A DNA stretch of 64,000 nt from an uncultured Veillonellaceae bacterium (GCA_945876385.1 CAMCNU010000005.1:22399-86398); one strand, 5' to 3'. Counted from the stretch's first letter, positions 9,161 through 17,864 are shown. A program made the numbers and translations. The notes: generated by a model not told the origin, from the sequence alone.

Positions 9161-9553
9161 TTAACGTTTGGAGAACTGCGACGCCTTACGCGCTTTTTTA
9201 AGACCGTATTTCTTACGTTCTTTCATGCGCGGATCGCGTGTCAGGAACCCTGCTTTTTTCAGCGCCTGACGATAGTCGCCGTCCACTTGCAACAACGCCC
9301 GGCTGATGCCGTGACGAATCGCACCGGCTTGACCGGTGGTACCGCCGCCGTGAACATTGACCAACACATCATACTGTGCGGTCGTTCCCGTCAATTCGAG
9401 CGGCTGCTTGACAATCAATTCCAGCGTCTTCATGCCGAAATAATCGTCCATGTGGCGTTGGTTAATGATGATATTGCCTTGACCCGGAACCAGACGAACT
9501 CTGGCAACGGATTTTTTTCTGCGGCCGGTGCCGTAGTATTGTGCTTCTGCCAT
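9161..9553 (-). CDS. rpsI: 30S ribosomal protein S9
   Basis: Small-subunit protein S9, 130 residues, with the signature [18 protein letters not shown] at the N-terminus and the basic C-terminal tail [12 protein letters not shown] that reaches toward the P-site t[22 protein letters not shown] in the middle is also typical. It follows rplM by 21 bases in the universally conserved rplM-rpsI pair and ends at a terminator. Confidence 0.98.
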   Translation of the reverse strand: MAEAQYYGTGRRKKSVARVRLVPGQGNIIINQRHMDDYFGMKTLELIVKQPLELTGTTAQYDVLVNVHGGGTTGQAGAIRHGISRALLQVDGDYRQALKKAGFLTRDPRMKERKKYGLKKARKASQFSKR

Positions 9554-9574
9554 GTGATGTTCCTCCTTCCGGTA

Positions 9575-10015
9575 TTACCGAATATTCAATTCCAACACTT
9601 CCGGTTGCTGCGCCTGATGCGGATGTTCCGCGCCGGCGTATACCTTCAGTTTACGATACATATTTTGCCCGAGGGTGTTCTTCGGAAGCATCCCCCGCAC
9701 CGCCATCTCGATAACCTGTTCCGGACGACGTTCCAACAGCCATTGCAGACCGATGAACCGTCCGCCACCCGGATATCCCGAATGCCGGAAATATTTCTTT
9801 TGTACCAATTTCTTACCCGTGACCGCTACTTTGGCCGCGTTGATTACGATGACAAAATCGCCGGTATCTTGGTGCGGCGTGTACGTAGGCTTATGTTTAC
9901 CCCGTAGGATTTTCGCTACTTCGGCAGCAAGACGTCCTAACGTTTTGCCTTCCGCGTCAACGATGTACCATTTCCGCTCAATATTGCTCGGATTGGCCAT
10001 AAACGTGGTTTTCAT
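9575..10015 (-). CDS. rplM: 50S ribosomal protein L13
   Basis: Large-subunit assembly protein L13, 146 residues, beginning [20 protein letters not shown] with the family segment [11 protein letters not shown] and later VRGMLPKN. The ATG has an AAGGAGGAA ribosome site. Two consensus promoters and a short structured leader lie upstream. In Firmicutes rplM-rpsI is autoregulated through an L13 leader, and the leader here could serve that role. Confidence 0.98.
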   Translation of the reverse strand: MKTTFMANPSNIERKWYIVDAEGKTLGRLAAEVAKILRGKHKPTYTPHQDTGDFVIVINAAKVAVTGKKLVQKKYFRHSGYPGGGRFIGLQWLLERRPEQVIEMAVRGMLPKNTLGQNMYRKLKVYAGAEHPHQAQQPEVLELNIR

Positions 10016-10023
10016 GCTGGTTC

Positions 10024-10095
10024 ATTCCTCCTTGTACATATTCAGACGTGAATGGTTTATCCTTCCGGGGCTAAGGGTAAGGACAAATGCTCACT
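10024..10095 (-). promoter_or_regulatory. Possible L13 leader of rplM-rpsI
   Basis: The ~75-nt leader between the proximal promoter and the rplM ribosome site can fold into two small hairpins on the minus strand: TCCTT...AAGGA around a C/A-rich loop, and ATTCA-CGTC-TGAAT. An L13 autoregulatory leader is known upstream of rplM in Firmicutes. I matched position and general shape only, not the full consensus. Confidence 0.35.
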
Positions 10096-10101
10096 CCTAC
10101 T

Positions 10102-10130
10102 ATTTTATGTGATTTAGCACGACTTGTCAA
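10102..10130 (-). promoter_or_regulatory. Proximal rplM promoter
   Basis: Minus-strand TTGACA (10125-10130), 17-base spacer, TAAAAT (10102-10107). Near-perfect sigma-A promoter. Confidence 0.85.
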
Positions 10131-10143
10131 GCCGCGGGCTTGC

Positions 10144-10172
10144 CTTTTATTGCAGACGTTCTTGTCTGTCAA
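10144..10172 (-). promoter_or_regulatory. Distal rplM promoter
   Basis: Minus-strand TTGACA (10167-10172), 17-base spacer, TAAAAG (10144-10149), about 42 bases upstream of the proximal promoter. The spacer start carries an inverted repeat CAGAC-AAGAAC-GTCTG. Confidence 0.6.
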
Positions 10173-10272
10173 GACATATGTGACACTTCGGAGAAGTGGA
10201 CGGGCGACCACCTCATCAGGGCGTTGAAAGTCAGGCGCACAGTTCGCCGTCCGACACAATCATGCCGCATAC

Positions 10273-10302
10273 AAAAAGGCTCTCTACCTACGGCGAGAGC
10301 CT
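10273..10302 (-). terminator. Terminator after tRNA-Leu
   Basis: Minus-strand stem GGCTCTC / GAGAGCC with a ten-base loop and a TTTTT tail, about 50 bases downstream of the tRNA 3' end. Confidence 0.8.
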
Positions 10303-10355
10303 TGTCTTCCGCTCGGATAACCGATAGCAAAATGTGAAAACTTGGCAAAAAGGAA

Positions 10356-10440
10356 TGGTGCGAGAGAAGGGACTTGAACCCCCACGCCCGAAGGCGCCGG
10401 ATCCTAAATCCGGTGCGTCTGCCATTCCGCCACTCTCGCA
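10356..10440 (-). tRNA. tRNA-Leu (anticodon UAG)
   Basis: Class II (long variable arm) tRNA of 85 nt on the minus strand with an encoded 3' CCA (10356-10358). The acceptor stem TGCGAGAG pairs with CTCTCGCA. The anticodon loop TTTAGGA gives UAG (reads CUA/CUN). The T-arm contains GGTTCAAGTCC. It has its own promoter upstream and terminator downstream, so it is a single-tRNA transcription unit. Confidence 0.96.
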
Positions 10441-10448
10441 ACAAGGTC

Positions 10449-10478
10449 ATTATACGCAGGAGCGCAGGAAAAAGTCAA
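10449..10478 (-). promoter_or_regulatory. tRNA-Leu promoter
   Basis: Minus-strand TTGACT (10473-10478), 18-base spacer, TATAAT (10449-10454), starting immediately after the stop codon of the kinase gene. Confidence 0.82.
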
Positions 10479-10480
10479 CT

Positions 10481-12127
10481 TCAACGAGTCGCACACATGT
10501 CCGTGCCGATAAATTCCCGCAAGATGGAGTTGCTCGGTACGAGCGTCGGTGACAGCGGCGCAAACAAATCCAGGAACCGCAACAGCCGATGCGCCGTCGT
10601 CGACAGCGGACTGTCGGACGCGATTCGGTGCAGCAGCGGCTCCGCGCAGGTTTTCAAGACAGGCAGCTCATAGAGGAGCGCGCTGTTGAAAATGACGTCC
10701 GCCCGATGCTGGTAGGGGAAAATGTACTGTTCTTCACCGTGACGGACCGCTTCCCAAATGCCGAGCGTCGTTTCCGGTGCATGACCGCGCATGCGTTCAT
10801 CCCGTACCAGACGGCGCAATAGCCGCGTGTCGGTCGTGGAGACACGGATATGGTCGCTTACCGTCAGCGGGCTCAGGGCATTGATAAAGACATTGAGCCG
10901 CTGGTGCGCAGGTACGACCCGTGACACTTTCGGATTGAGTGCGTGCAGCCCTTCCAAAATAATCGGTTGCCCCGGCTCGAGAACGGTCGGCGTCTCGTCA
11001 AAGGTACGGCCGTTGTCCTTAAAGTCGAAATGTACCAAGTTGACGGGTTGACCGCTCATCAGTGCCAATAACTGCAGTTCGAGCAGTGTCAAATCCAGCG
11101 CCTCGACGGATTCGTTGTCAATGTCCCCGTTCGGCAGCAAGGGGCGTTCGGAGCGTTCTTTGTAATAATCGTCCAGCGAGACCTGGACGGGACGCAGGCC
11201 GTTGACCCGCATTTGAATCATCAGGCGACGCATGGTCGTCGTCTTGCCGGCCGACGACGGCCCCGCAATGGTGACCAGCCGTACGCCCGAACGGTCCTGC
11301 GCAATACGGTCGGCGATTTCCGCCAGTTTCTTTTCGTGCCGGGCTTCACTGATGGCAATGATGTCCGCGATTTGTTCCGTCCGCATGGCCTGATTGAGGT
11401 CGGCGACATAGCGGCATCCCAGCTGCCTGCTCCACTCGGTCGATTCGAAGAAAATCCGCGAATATTGCGCGATTTCTTCATAGGGCTGCATGTCCGTCCC
11501 CTGATGCGGCTCGGGCAGACGCAGCAAAAACCCGGGCGCATACGGCACGATTTCAAAGTTGAGCAAGTAGCTCATCGCCGGCAAGAGCGGCCCGAGGTAG
11601 TAGTCATAGTAATTGCCGCAACGATACAGCAACAAGCGATCGGTACGCATGGCAGCGAGTTCCTGCGCGAGTTCGTGCCGGCGTTCGTTGGTGCAAATCG
11701 TCATGGCGAGCTCCGTATTGTCCGCCAGGCGTTCGATTCGCCGCCCTTCCCGTACCAACTGATGCATGTATTCTTCGATGTCGCGATAGTCGTTCGGTGT
11801 GACCCGATGCCCCGTTTCCAATACGCCGTAAACGGCCTTGCCGAGCGAATGCTCAATCCGCACCCGCCCCTGCGGATACATTTCGTAGACGGCGGTGGCC
11901 ATCAATAAAATCAACGTCCGCTGATAGGCCAGGTAGCCGTCATAGGACGCGGCGTCCACCCATTCCAATTGCGCGTCGTGACGCAACGGCGTATAAAAAT
12001 CCGCCAGCTCGCCCTCAACCTTGGCCAGCACCGCTGTCGGTGCCGTCTCGCGTACCTGCTGCCACAGTTCCCCGACGGTGGTATAGGACGCGATTTCGTA
12101 TGTCTGTTCTCCGATTGTAATCCGCAT
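10481..12127 (-). CDS. Uridine kinase-like nucleoside kinase with N-terminal TGS-type domain
   Basis: About 548 residues. The N-terminus (MRITIGEQTYEIASYTTVGELWQQV) looks like a TGS domain, followed by a threonyl-tRNA-synthetase-like accessory region (HSLGKAVYGVLETGHRVT). The second half is a P-loop kinase of the phosphoribulokinase/uridine kinase family, with Walker A IAGPSSAGKTT, the substrate motif VSLDDYYKERSERP, and IILEGLHALNP. Firmicute proteins of this three-part build are usually annotated as nucleoside/uridine kinase, but the substrate is not certain. The ATG at 12127 has an AAGGGGAA ribosome site; the longer frame would run into the promoter. Confidence 0.82.
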   Translation of the reverse strand: MRITIGEQTYEIASYTTVGELWQQVRETAPTAVLAKVEGELADFYTPLRHDAQLEWVDAASYDGYLAYQRTLILLMATAVYEMYPQGRVRIEHSLGKAVYGVLETGHRVTPNDYRDIEEYMHQLVREGRRIERLADNTELAMTICTNERRHELAQELAAMRTDRLLLYRCGNYYDYYLGPLLPAMSYLLNFEIVPYAPGFLLRLPEPHQGTDMQPYEEIAQYSRIFFESTEWSRQLGCRYVADLNQAMRTEQIADIIAISEARHEKKLAEIADRIAQDRSGVRLVTIAGPSSAGKTTTMRRLMIQMRVNGLRPVQVSLDDYYKERSERPLLPNGDIDNESVEALDLTLLELQLLALMSGQPVNLVHFDFKDNGRTFDETPTVLEPGQPIILEGLHALNPKVSRVVPAHQRLNVFINALSPLTVSDHIRVSTTDTRLLRRLVRDERMRGHAPETTLGIWEAVRHGEEQYIFPYQHRADVIFNSALLYELPVLKTCAEPLLHRIASDSPLSTTAHRLLRFLDLFAPLSPTLVPSNSILREFIGTDMCATR

Positions 12128-12193
12128 GCCGATTCCCCTTTCGCCGACGATATCTCCGTGCCGACTTCCGACACAAGTCCGCCGATTACTGGT

Positions 12194-12202
12194 ATTATAG
12201 CA
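12194..12202 (-). promoter_or_regulatory. Extended -10 promoter of the kinase gene
   Basis: Minus-strand TGCTATAAT, a TGn-extended perfect -10 about 67 bases upstream of the start. No convincing -35. It is divergent from the biotin operon promoter. Confidence 0.6.
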
Positions 12203-12242
12203 TACCGCCTCGCGTCCCCTCACGAAAAGAGAGTATTTATTA

Positions 12243-12275
12243 TTGTAAACTAGTTTGTATTCTCATGTTGACTAA
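12243..12275. promoter_or_regulatory. Candidate BirA (biotin repressor) operator
   Basis: Left half-site TTGTAAAC (12243-12250) matches the classical BirA arm exactly. Sixteen bases later GTTGACTAA (12267-12275) matches the opposite arm GTTTACAA at 6 of 8 positions. The spacing agrees with known BirA operators. The right arm overlaps the -35 of the bioY operon promoter, as expected for repression by biotinyl-AMP-loaded BirA. No birA gene lies in the window. Confidence 0.65.
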
Positions 12276-12296
12276 CATGTCTTTTTCCCGTATAAT
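12268..12296 (+). promoter_or_regulatory. Promoter of the bioY operon
   Basis: TTGACT (12268-12273), 17-base spacer, TATAAT (12291-12296). The -35 sits inside the right arm of the putative BirA operator. Confidence 0.85.
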
Positions 12297-12326
12297 TCCA
12301 CTAACGATACGAGGTGAGGTGACGGT

Positions 12327-12845
12327 ATGCATACTTTATATCAGACGGCCTGTCGCACGGACAGCGGGCTGGCGCCCGATGCGCTGATCGGACGACTGAT
12401 CCGGAGCGATGAGCACGGCCCCGATGCGGTCACGGTACGCACGCGCAGGCACAGTGCAATTATCACCGTCCGCAATGCGGAAGGGACATTGTCACTGCAT
12501 CTGCTGGAGCCGCGGACGCCGCCTGCCGTCGCACCGGCAAGCACGAGCCTGCCGCCGGATGCGAGCGCATGGCACCGGTATACGGCGGCAGAAGTGCTGG
12601 CGTTTGTCGAAGCTGTCGGCGATACCAATCCCGTCCACCGGACGGCTGACCCCATCGTACCGGCCTACTGCCTCTTATACGACATCGCGGCACCGTTTGT
12701 CGCATCCCGCTATGATTTGCGCCTGCGGTGTCCCGTCCGCGCCGGTGAGATGCTCTATCTGGCGCATCATGCCGACCGTATCGAGGGCTACACAGAGCGC
12801 GGCCATGTATGTACACTCACCGTCACTCCAAGAAAGGAAGTATGA
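12327..12845 (+). CDS. MaoC/hot-dog-like protein of the bioY operon
   Basis: A 172-residue protein I cannot name. The second half (YTAAEVLAFVEAVGDTNPVH, about residues 85-104) resembles the R-specific hydratase/MaoC hot-dog motif FA..sGD.NP.H, followed by a short strand pattern (LRCPVRAGEMLYLAHH). The first half has no recognisable signature, and no signal peptide or membrane segment is seen. It is first in a four-gene operon with bioY, a thiolase and an acyl-CoA ligase, so an acyl-thioester substrate is a reasonable inference. The start has a GAGGTGAGG ribosome site. Confidence 0.7.
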   Translation: MHTLYQTACRTDSGLAPDALIGRLIRSDEHGPDAVTVRTRRHSAIITVRNAEGTLSLHLLEPRTPPAVAPASTSLPPDASAWHRYTAAEVLAFVEAVGDTNPVHRTADPIVPAYCLLYDIAAPFVASRYDLRLRCPVRAGEMLYLAHHADRIEGYTERGHVCTLTVTPRKEV

Positions 12846-12848
12846 TGT

Positions 12849-13367
12849 ATGCAACTCAACACACGTGATTTGACCAAAATTTCTTTACTGCTGGCACTGA
12901 CCTGCGTGTCGGGATATATCTCGATTCCGATTCCGCTGTCGCCGTCGCCGATTTCCGCGGTCACGCTGATTTTGAATTTGGCGGCATTTTTGCTCACACC
13001 GCTGCAGACTTTGATTATGATTGCGGCCTATATCCTGCTCGGTGCGATCGGACTACCGGTATTCAGCGGCGGCACGGGCGGATTGACAATGCTGGTCGGC
13101 CCGCGCGGCGGATTTTATGTCGGCTTTTTGGTCGCGTATCCGCTCATCAGTTATTTCTGCGGTCGCTTGCGTTCGTTTTGGCGCTATTTTCTCATTTCGG
13201 TCGGCATCGGGATTCCGGTGACCTACATCGGCGGCGTCGCGGGGATGATGTACTTCCTGCAAATCGACCTTTGGGCGGCTCTCGTCGCCGGCGCGTTCCC
13301 CTTTATTTTCGGCGATGTACTGAAATGTGCACTCGCCTCGTATATTGCTACCAAGGTGAGACTCTGA
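12849..13367 (+). CDS. bioY: Biotin ECF transporter S component
   Basis: A membrane protein of 172 residues with about six hydrophobic segments that binds biotin and works with the shared ECF energizing module (EcfAA'T, not encoded here). Family marks are LALTCVSGYISIPIP near the N-terminus, the long loop segment VFSGGTGGLTMLVGPRGGFY (GGxGG...GPxGG...Y, characteristic of BioY) and GDVLKCALASY near the end. It lies 3 bases after the hot-dog gene and 1 base before the thiolase, under the candidate BirA operator. Confidence 0.95.
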   Translation: MQLNTRDLTKISLLLALTCVSGYISIPIPLSPSPISAVTLILNLAAFLLTPLQTLIMIAAYILLGAIGLPVFSGGTGGLTMLVGPRGGFYVGFLVAYPLISYFCGRLRSFWRYFLISVGIGIPVTYIGGVAGMMYFLQIDLWAALVAGAFPFIFGDVLKCALASYIATKVRL

Positions 13368-13368
13368 A

Positions 13369-14499
13369 ATGAATGACGTCTATATCGTCGCCGCTTGCCG
13401 TACGCCCATCGGTGTACGGGGCGGCGCTTTTTCTCATACACCGCCGGAACGGCTGGCGGCACAACTGTTTACGCATTTATACACGACCTGCGGGCGGCCC
13501 GCGATCGATGCCGTCATCGGCGGCAACGCGGTCGGCCCCGGCGGTAATCTCACCCGCCTGGCCGCGCTGTATGCCGACTGGCCGGAAACGATTCCCGCGT
13601 GGACCGTCGACCAGCAATGTGCGTCCGCGGCGGCGGCGCTCGGTGAGGGCGCGGTGCGGATTGCGGCGGGGGCGGCCGATGTCGTCATCGCCGGCGGCAT
13701 GGAAAGTGCCTCACTCCAACCGATTCGCCGCTATGCGCCGGGTGATGACCGGCAGGGCGAATTTACGGTCGCCCAATTTTCGCCGACGGAAAATGCGCCG
13801 GATGCCATGCTGCGCGGCGCCGAACGGGCGGCTCATGCGCTCGACGTCTCCCGCGAGACGCTGGATGCGTATGCTTTGGACTCGCATCGCAAGGCACTGG
13901 CCGCCGCCGAACGCGGCCTCTTGACGCCGTATATCGTCCCCACTGATGAGCTCACGACCGATGAATGCCTGCGGCCGCGCATCAATCGGCGTCTGCTGGC
14001 ACGCATGCCGCTCCTGCTCGGTCCCGATACCCGCATCACCGCCGGCAACTCCTGCCTGATTCACGACGGTGCGGCGTTTGCCCTGCTCGCCTCCGCCGCC
14101 GCCGTGCGCCGCTACGGCTGGACACCGCAGGCCCGCATTCGTACGGTCGCGGCCGCGGCGGGTGCGCCACTGCTGTCACCGCTCAGTGTCGGTGCCGTCA
14201 CCGACGAATTATTACGACGCAGCGGCCTTGCTCCGAGCGATATCGATTGCTTTGAATGGAACGAGGCCTTTGCCGTCATCGATGCCCTCTTTGCCGCGCG
14301 CTGGCCGGCGCTCCTCGCCCACTATAACCGTGTCGGCGGGGCACTGGCCTACGGACATCCCTACGGCGCCTCGGGCGCGATATTGTTGGTGCATCTGCTC
14401 GCCGCCTTGCAGGACTGCGGCGGCCGCATCGGCCTGCTGGCTATCGCCGGCGCCGGCGGCACGGGAGCCGGACTCATCGTGGAGGCGTACCATGACTGA
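13369..14499 (+). CDS. Thiolase-family acyl-CoA acyltransferase (YhfS-like), distal Cys replaced
   Basis: 376 residues, thiolase fold. The nucleophile Cys is present (DQQCASA, C84), as are NEAFA (298-302) and the catalytic His in GHPYGASGA (H330). The C-terminal CxGGG motif, whose Cys acts as general base in ordinary thiolases, reads AGAGG instead, with Ala at 360. Neighbouring bioY and the ligase match the yhfS-yhfT-yhfU(bioY) set known to be BirA-linked in Bacillus; its role in biotin-precursor metabolism is unproven. The stop overlaps the ligase start by 8 bases (ATGACTGA). Confidence 0.85.
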   Translation: MNDVYIVAACRTPIGVRGGAFSHTPPERLAAQLFTHLYTTCGRPAIDAVIGGNAVGPGGNLTRLAALYADWPETIPAWTVDQQCASAAAALGEGAVRIAAGAADVVIAGGMESASLQPIRRYAPGDDRQGEFTVAQFSPTENAPDAMLRGAERAAHALDVSRETLDAYALDSHRKALAAAERGLLTPYIVPTDELTTDECLRPRINRRLLARMPLLLGPDTRITAGNSCLIHDGAAFALLASAAAVRRYGWTPQARIRTVAAAAGAPLLSPLSVGAVTDELLRRSGLAPSDIDCFEWNEAFAVIDALFAARWPALLAHYNRVGGALAYGHPYGASGAILLVHLLAALQDCGGRIGLLAIAGAGGTGAGLIVEAYHD

Positions 14500-15769
14500 T
14501 CCGTGGTATGCCCGCCTCTGCGCCCATGCGGCGGCGCGCCCCGACACGACAGCATGGGCGGACGATCGACGCACACTGACCTATCGGGAATGGGCAGATA
14601 TCGTCACCGCTCGCGCGGCGGACTTTGCCGATGCGTGCGGCCGCCCCGTCGCCATTCAAACCGCCGACCCTTATCTCCAATGGCGCGACTGGCTGGCCGC
14701 GCAAGCCGCCGGTGCGATTCCCGTCCTCTTTCACACCACGCTCGATGCGGCGGATACCGAGGCACTCTGCCGTACCCACGGCATCGGCCGCTCCGCAGCC
14801 GCCAAGCCGCCGGCCGGTGCCGGTTTCGGGATATTGTCATCAGGCTCGACCGGTCTGCCCAAGTTGTTTTGGCGGCGTTCGCACTCATGGATTGACTTTT
14901 TTCCGATCCAAAATCCGCTCTTTGCACTGACGTCCGACAGCCGCCTCTTTTTCCACGGCAGCTTGAGTTTTACCGGCAATCTCAATGCCTGCGCCTCCGT
15001 CTTCTGGGAAGGCGGCGCACTCATCACGACCGCCCGCAAGCGTCCCGATGCGTGGTGGAAGGTCATCACCGACCGCGACGTCACCGCCATGTACCTGCTG
15101 CCGGTCAAGCTGCGCCACTTGCTTCACGTCGCGCCGTCGGTGTATCCGCGCCTGCACAGTCTGTTTGCCGGCTCGCAAGCGCTGGACCGCGAACTGGTGA
15201 ATGCGATCCAGACATGCTTTCCTGCGGCGACCTGTACACTCTACTACGGCGCAGGGGAGTTGAATTTCATCACCTATTGCCGACTCGAGGAATGGCAACG
15301 CAATCCCGGCATCGTCGGCCGCCCCTTTGCGGGTGTCCGTGTCCGTATCGCCGCAGACGGCCGCATCTACGTCACGACCCCCTACGGCGTCTGCGGCACG
15401 GAAACGGAGACCACGTTGGGTGACCTCGGCGCGTGGACCGACGACGGTATGATTCGCTTTCTCGGTCGCTGTGACGATGTCATGAACTGCGCCGGCCACA
15501 AATGCTCGTTGGCGCATATCGAGTCCGTCTTACGCAGTCATAGCGCCGTACGGGATATCGCCGTATTTGCCGTCCCCGACGAGTTGCGCGGCGAAATCCC
15601 CGTCGCGGCCTTTGTCAGCGAGACGGCGGGCACTGAGGAGATGCGGCGCATCGCGACCGTATTGCCCCCGCTCGAACGCCCCCGTCGCTGGTATCGCTAT
15701 GACGAACTGCCGCTAACGGATTGCTCCAAGGTCGATTATCGGCTCTTACGCCGCCGCCACCGCCACTAA
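14492..15769 (+). CDS. AMP-dependent acyl-CoA synthetase (YhfT-like)
   Basis: An ANL-superfamily adenylating enzyme of 425 residues, shorter than usual acyl-CoA synthetases (500+). Core motifs are present: P-loop SSGSTGLPK near residue 115, YYGAGE near 252, GDLGAW near 310, GRCDDVMNCAGHKCS near 326 and the C-terminal catalytic-Lys motif LTDCSKVDYR. The ATG at 14492 overlaps the thiolase stop; the longer frame running back into the thiolase is not coding. It probably activates an acyl chain to CoA for the thiolase. Pimelate or a related biotin precursor is an inference from bioY context only. Confidence 0.85.
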   Translation: MTDPWYARLCAHAAARPDTTAWADDRRTLTYREWADIVTARAADFADACGRPVAIQTADPYLQWRDWLAAQAAGAIPVLFHTTLDAADTEALCRTHGIGRSAAAKPPAGAGFGILSSGSTGLPKLFWRRSHSWIDFFPIQNPLFALTSDSRLFFHGSLSFTGNLNACASVFWEGGALITTARKRPDAWWKVITDRDVTAMYLLPVKLRHLLHVAPSVYPRLHSLFAGSQALDRELVNAIQTCFPAATCTLYYGAGELNFITYCRLEEWQRNPGIVGRPFAGVRVRIAADGRIYVTTPYGVCGTETETTLGDLGAWTDDGMIRFLGRCDDVMNCAGHKCSLAHIESVLRSHSAVRDIAVFAVPDELRGEIPVAAFVSETAGTEEMRRIATVLPPLERPRRWYRYDELPLTDCSKVDYRLLRRRHRH

Positions 15770-15795
15770 AAAAAGACGCGTTTGCGTCTTTTTTT
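15768..15795. terminator. Bidirectional terminator between ligase gene and recG
   Basis: A run of seven A, the stem AGACGC / GCGTCT around a GTTT-type loop, and a run of seven T. It can end both converging transcripts. Confidence 0.88.
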
Positions 15796-15803
15796 GTGCC
15801 GTA

Positions 15804-17834
15804 TCAATGATAGACCCGCTCCCAAAACGCATGACCGAATCGTCGCTCCAATTCCGCCAGCAATGCGGGAGACGGATTGGCCGCATACGCCGTCGCCGCC
15901 TGCCGGGCATCGACCAGCAGGCGCCAATCCCGAACGGGGTCGGCCACCCGCAAGTCGGGCCAGCCGTGTTGCCGATAGCCGAAGAGCTCTCCCGCACCGC
16001 GCAAGAGCAAATCCCGCTCCGCCAGTACAAACCCGTCCTGCGTTTCCGTCATCCACTGTAGTCGGAGCGCGGCCTGCTCACTGTTGCCGTTGTACATCAA
16101 AATACAATACGATTGCCACTCGCCCCGACCGACGCGCCCGCGCAACTGATGCAACTGCGACAGACCGAACCGCTCCGCCGCATCGATATACATCACCGTC
16201 GCCTGCGGGACATTGACCCCTACTTCGACCACGCTGGTCGCGACCAGGAGCCGGTCCTCACCGTCGGCAAACCGCCGCATCGCCGCCTCTTTATCCGCGC
16301 CGGGCATGCTGCCGTACACCAGTCCGACGCCGTACGACGGAAACCGGCGCGTCAGGCGTTCGTACATATCCATCGCCGCATTCAAATCACTGCGCGCCGA
16401 CTCGGCAATCAGCGGACAGACGACATAGACCTGATGCCCCTGTGCCATTTCCCGCTCAAAAAAGCGAAAAATCCGCTCCTCCTGCGCCCGCCGTGCCACA
16501 TACGTCCGAATCGGTTGCCGTCCGGGCGGCAACTCACGAATCACCGAACTGTCCAAATCACCGTACACCGACAACGCCATCGTCCGCGGTATCGGGGTGG
16601 CGGTCATCACCAAGGTATGGACATGGGCGCCCTTGCGCTCCAATTGCATCCGTTGTTTCACGCCGAAACGATGCTGCTCGTCCGTGATGACCAGTCCCAA
16701 GGCGGCGAATTCGACCTCTTCTTCAATCAATGCATGCGTGCCGACGACGATATTGGTCTCGCCCGCGGCAATCGCCGCCAGCGCCGCCCGCCTCTCGGCC
16801 GCGCTCAGCCGCCCCGTGAGCAACGTCACGCGAATCGGTGTCGGCGAAAGCCACGCCCGCAGTGTCTCCACATGCTGCACCGCCAATATCTCCGTCGGTA
16901 CCATCAAGGCGGCCTGGTAGCCGTTTTCGGCGATTTTGGCCAGCGCCAGCGCGGCCACCGCCGTTTTCCCCGAGCCGACATCGCCTTGCAGCAGCCGGCG
17001 CATCGGTACCGCTTCTTCCATATCGTCGGCAATCTCCGCCGCCGCCCGCAACTGGTCTTGTGTCAGCGTAAAAGGAAATTGCTCGTAGACAGCCCGCACC
17101 CATGCCCCGTTCGGGACGCATTTGATACCCGTGACCCCCTGCCGCTCCGCCCACCGCCAGCGCAAGAGTCCGAGCTGCAAGTAAAACAATTCCTCAAAGG
17201 CCAAGGCCTCGCGCGCCCGTGCTTGCGTCTGCGCATCGGGCGGGCGGTGCATGACCGCAATCGCCTCCCGCCGCGACCCGTAGCCGCGTGCCGTCCGCAC
17301 GGCGGCGGGAAGCGTCTCGGGAATCTCTTTGACCGCGTCAAGCGCAATCTGAATCCAGCCTTCCAGCGCATTGGCGCGGACACCCTCCGTCAGCGGGTAG
17401 ACCGGAGTGATCGCGCCTTCGGTCGGCGTCACACCGGCTGCGCACACCTCCGCATTGACGATTTGGATCCGTCCGTACGCGACTTTCGTCCGCCCGCGAA
17501 TCAACAGCCGCTGCCCCGGTACGAACTGACTGCGGCGCCAAGCCTGATTGAAATACACCAACTCGATATGCGCGGTATCGTCGGCCACTTCCACCGCCAA
17601 TATCGTCAGTCGTGCCCGCGGACGCCGTTCCGTCACGCGCACCACCTCGCCGCTCACGATGACGTCTTGTCCGTCACGCAATTCACGCATCGCCGTCACC
17701 GCCGCAAACTCCCGGTATTCCCGCGGGAAATACTGCAACAAATCCCCTACCGTCGCAATCCCCAGCCCCGCGAGCCGCGTTTTCATTTTCGGCCCGATGC
17801 CCTTGATGACACTGATCGAATCATGCAGCTCCAT
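15804..17834 (-). CDS. recG: ATP-dependent DNA helicase RecG
   Basis: 676-residue superfamily 2 helicase for fork regression and Holliday-junction branch migration. The N-terminal wedge/OB region begins ISVIKGIGPKMKTRLAGLGI. Helicase motifs follow: Walker A QGDVGSGKTAVA near residue 280, Walker B-type ITDEQHRFGVKQR near 375, ATPIPRT, and VVEVGVNVPQA (motif V) with the QLRGRVGRG motif VI. Length and order are normal. It is monocistronic between a bidirectional terminator and a divergent promoter region shared with the PBP gene. Confidence 0.97.
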   Translation of the reverse strand: MELHDSISVIKGIGPKMKTRLAGLGIATVGDLLQYFPREYREFAAVTAMRELRDGQDVIVSGEVVRVTERRPRARLTILAVEVADDTAHIELVYFNQAWRRSQFVPGQRLLIRGRTKVAYGRIQIVNAEVCAAGVTPTEGAITPVYPLTEGVRANALEGWIQIALDAVKEIPETLPAAVRTARGYGSRREAIAVMHRPPDAQTQARAREALAFEELFYLQLGLLRWRWAERQGVTGIKCVPNGAWVRAVYEQFPFTLTQDQLRAAAEIADDMEEAVPMRRLLQGDVGSGKTAVAALALAKIAENGYQAALMVPTEILAVQHVETLRAWLSPTPIRVTLLTGRLSAAERRAALAAIAAGETNIVVGTHALIEEEVEFAALGLVITDEQHRFGVKQRMQLERKGAHVHTLVMTATPIPRTMALSVYGDLDSSVIRELPPGRQPIRTYVARRAQEERIFRFFEREMAQGHQVYVVCPLIAESARSDLNAAMDMYERLTRRFPSYGVGLVYGSMPGADKEAAMRRFADGEDRLLVATSVVEVGVNVPQATVMYIDAAERFGLSQLHQLRGRVGRGEWQSYCILMYNGNSEQAALRLQWMTETQDGFVLAERDLLLRGAGELFGYRQHGWPDLRVADPVRDWRLLVDARQAATAYAANPSPALLAELERRFGHAFWERVYH

Positions 17835-17855
17835 ATCGTCCTCCCTCTGTCGTTT

Positions 17856-17864
17856 ATTATACCA
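17856..17864 (-). promoter_or_regulatory. Extended -10 for recG
   Basis: Minus-strand TGGTATAAT about 22 bases before the recG ATG. No clear -35. Confidence 0.5.

Noticed and set aside
10131..10355. A second tRNA or small RNA next to tRNA-Leu
   Set aside because: Only the tRNA terminator and the distal rplM promoter with its small inverted repeat are visible; no cloverleaf.
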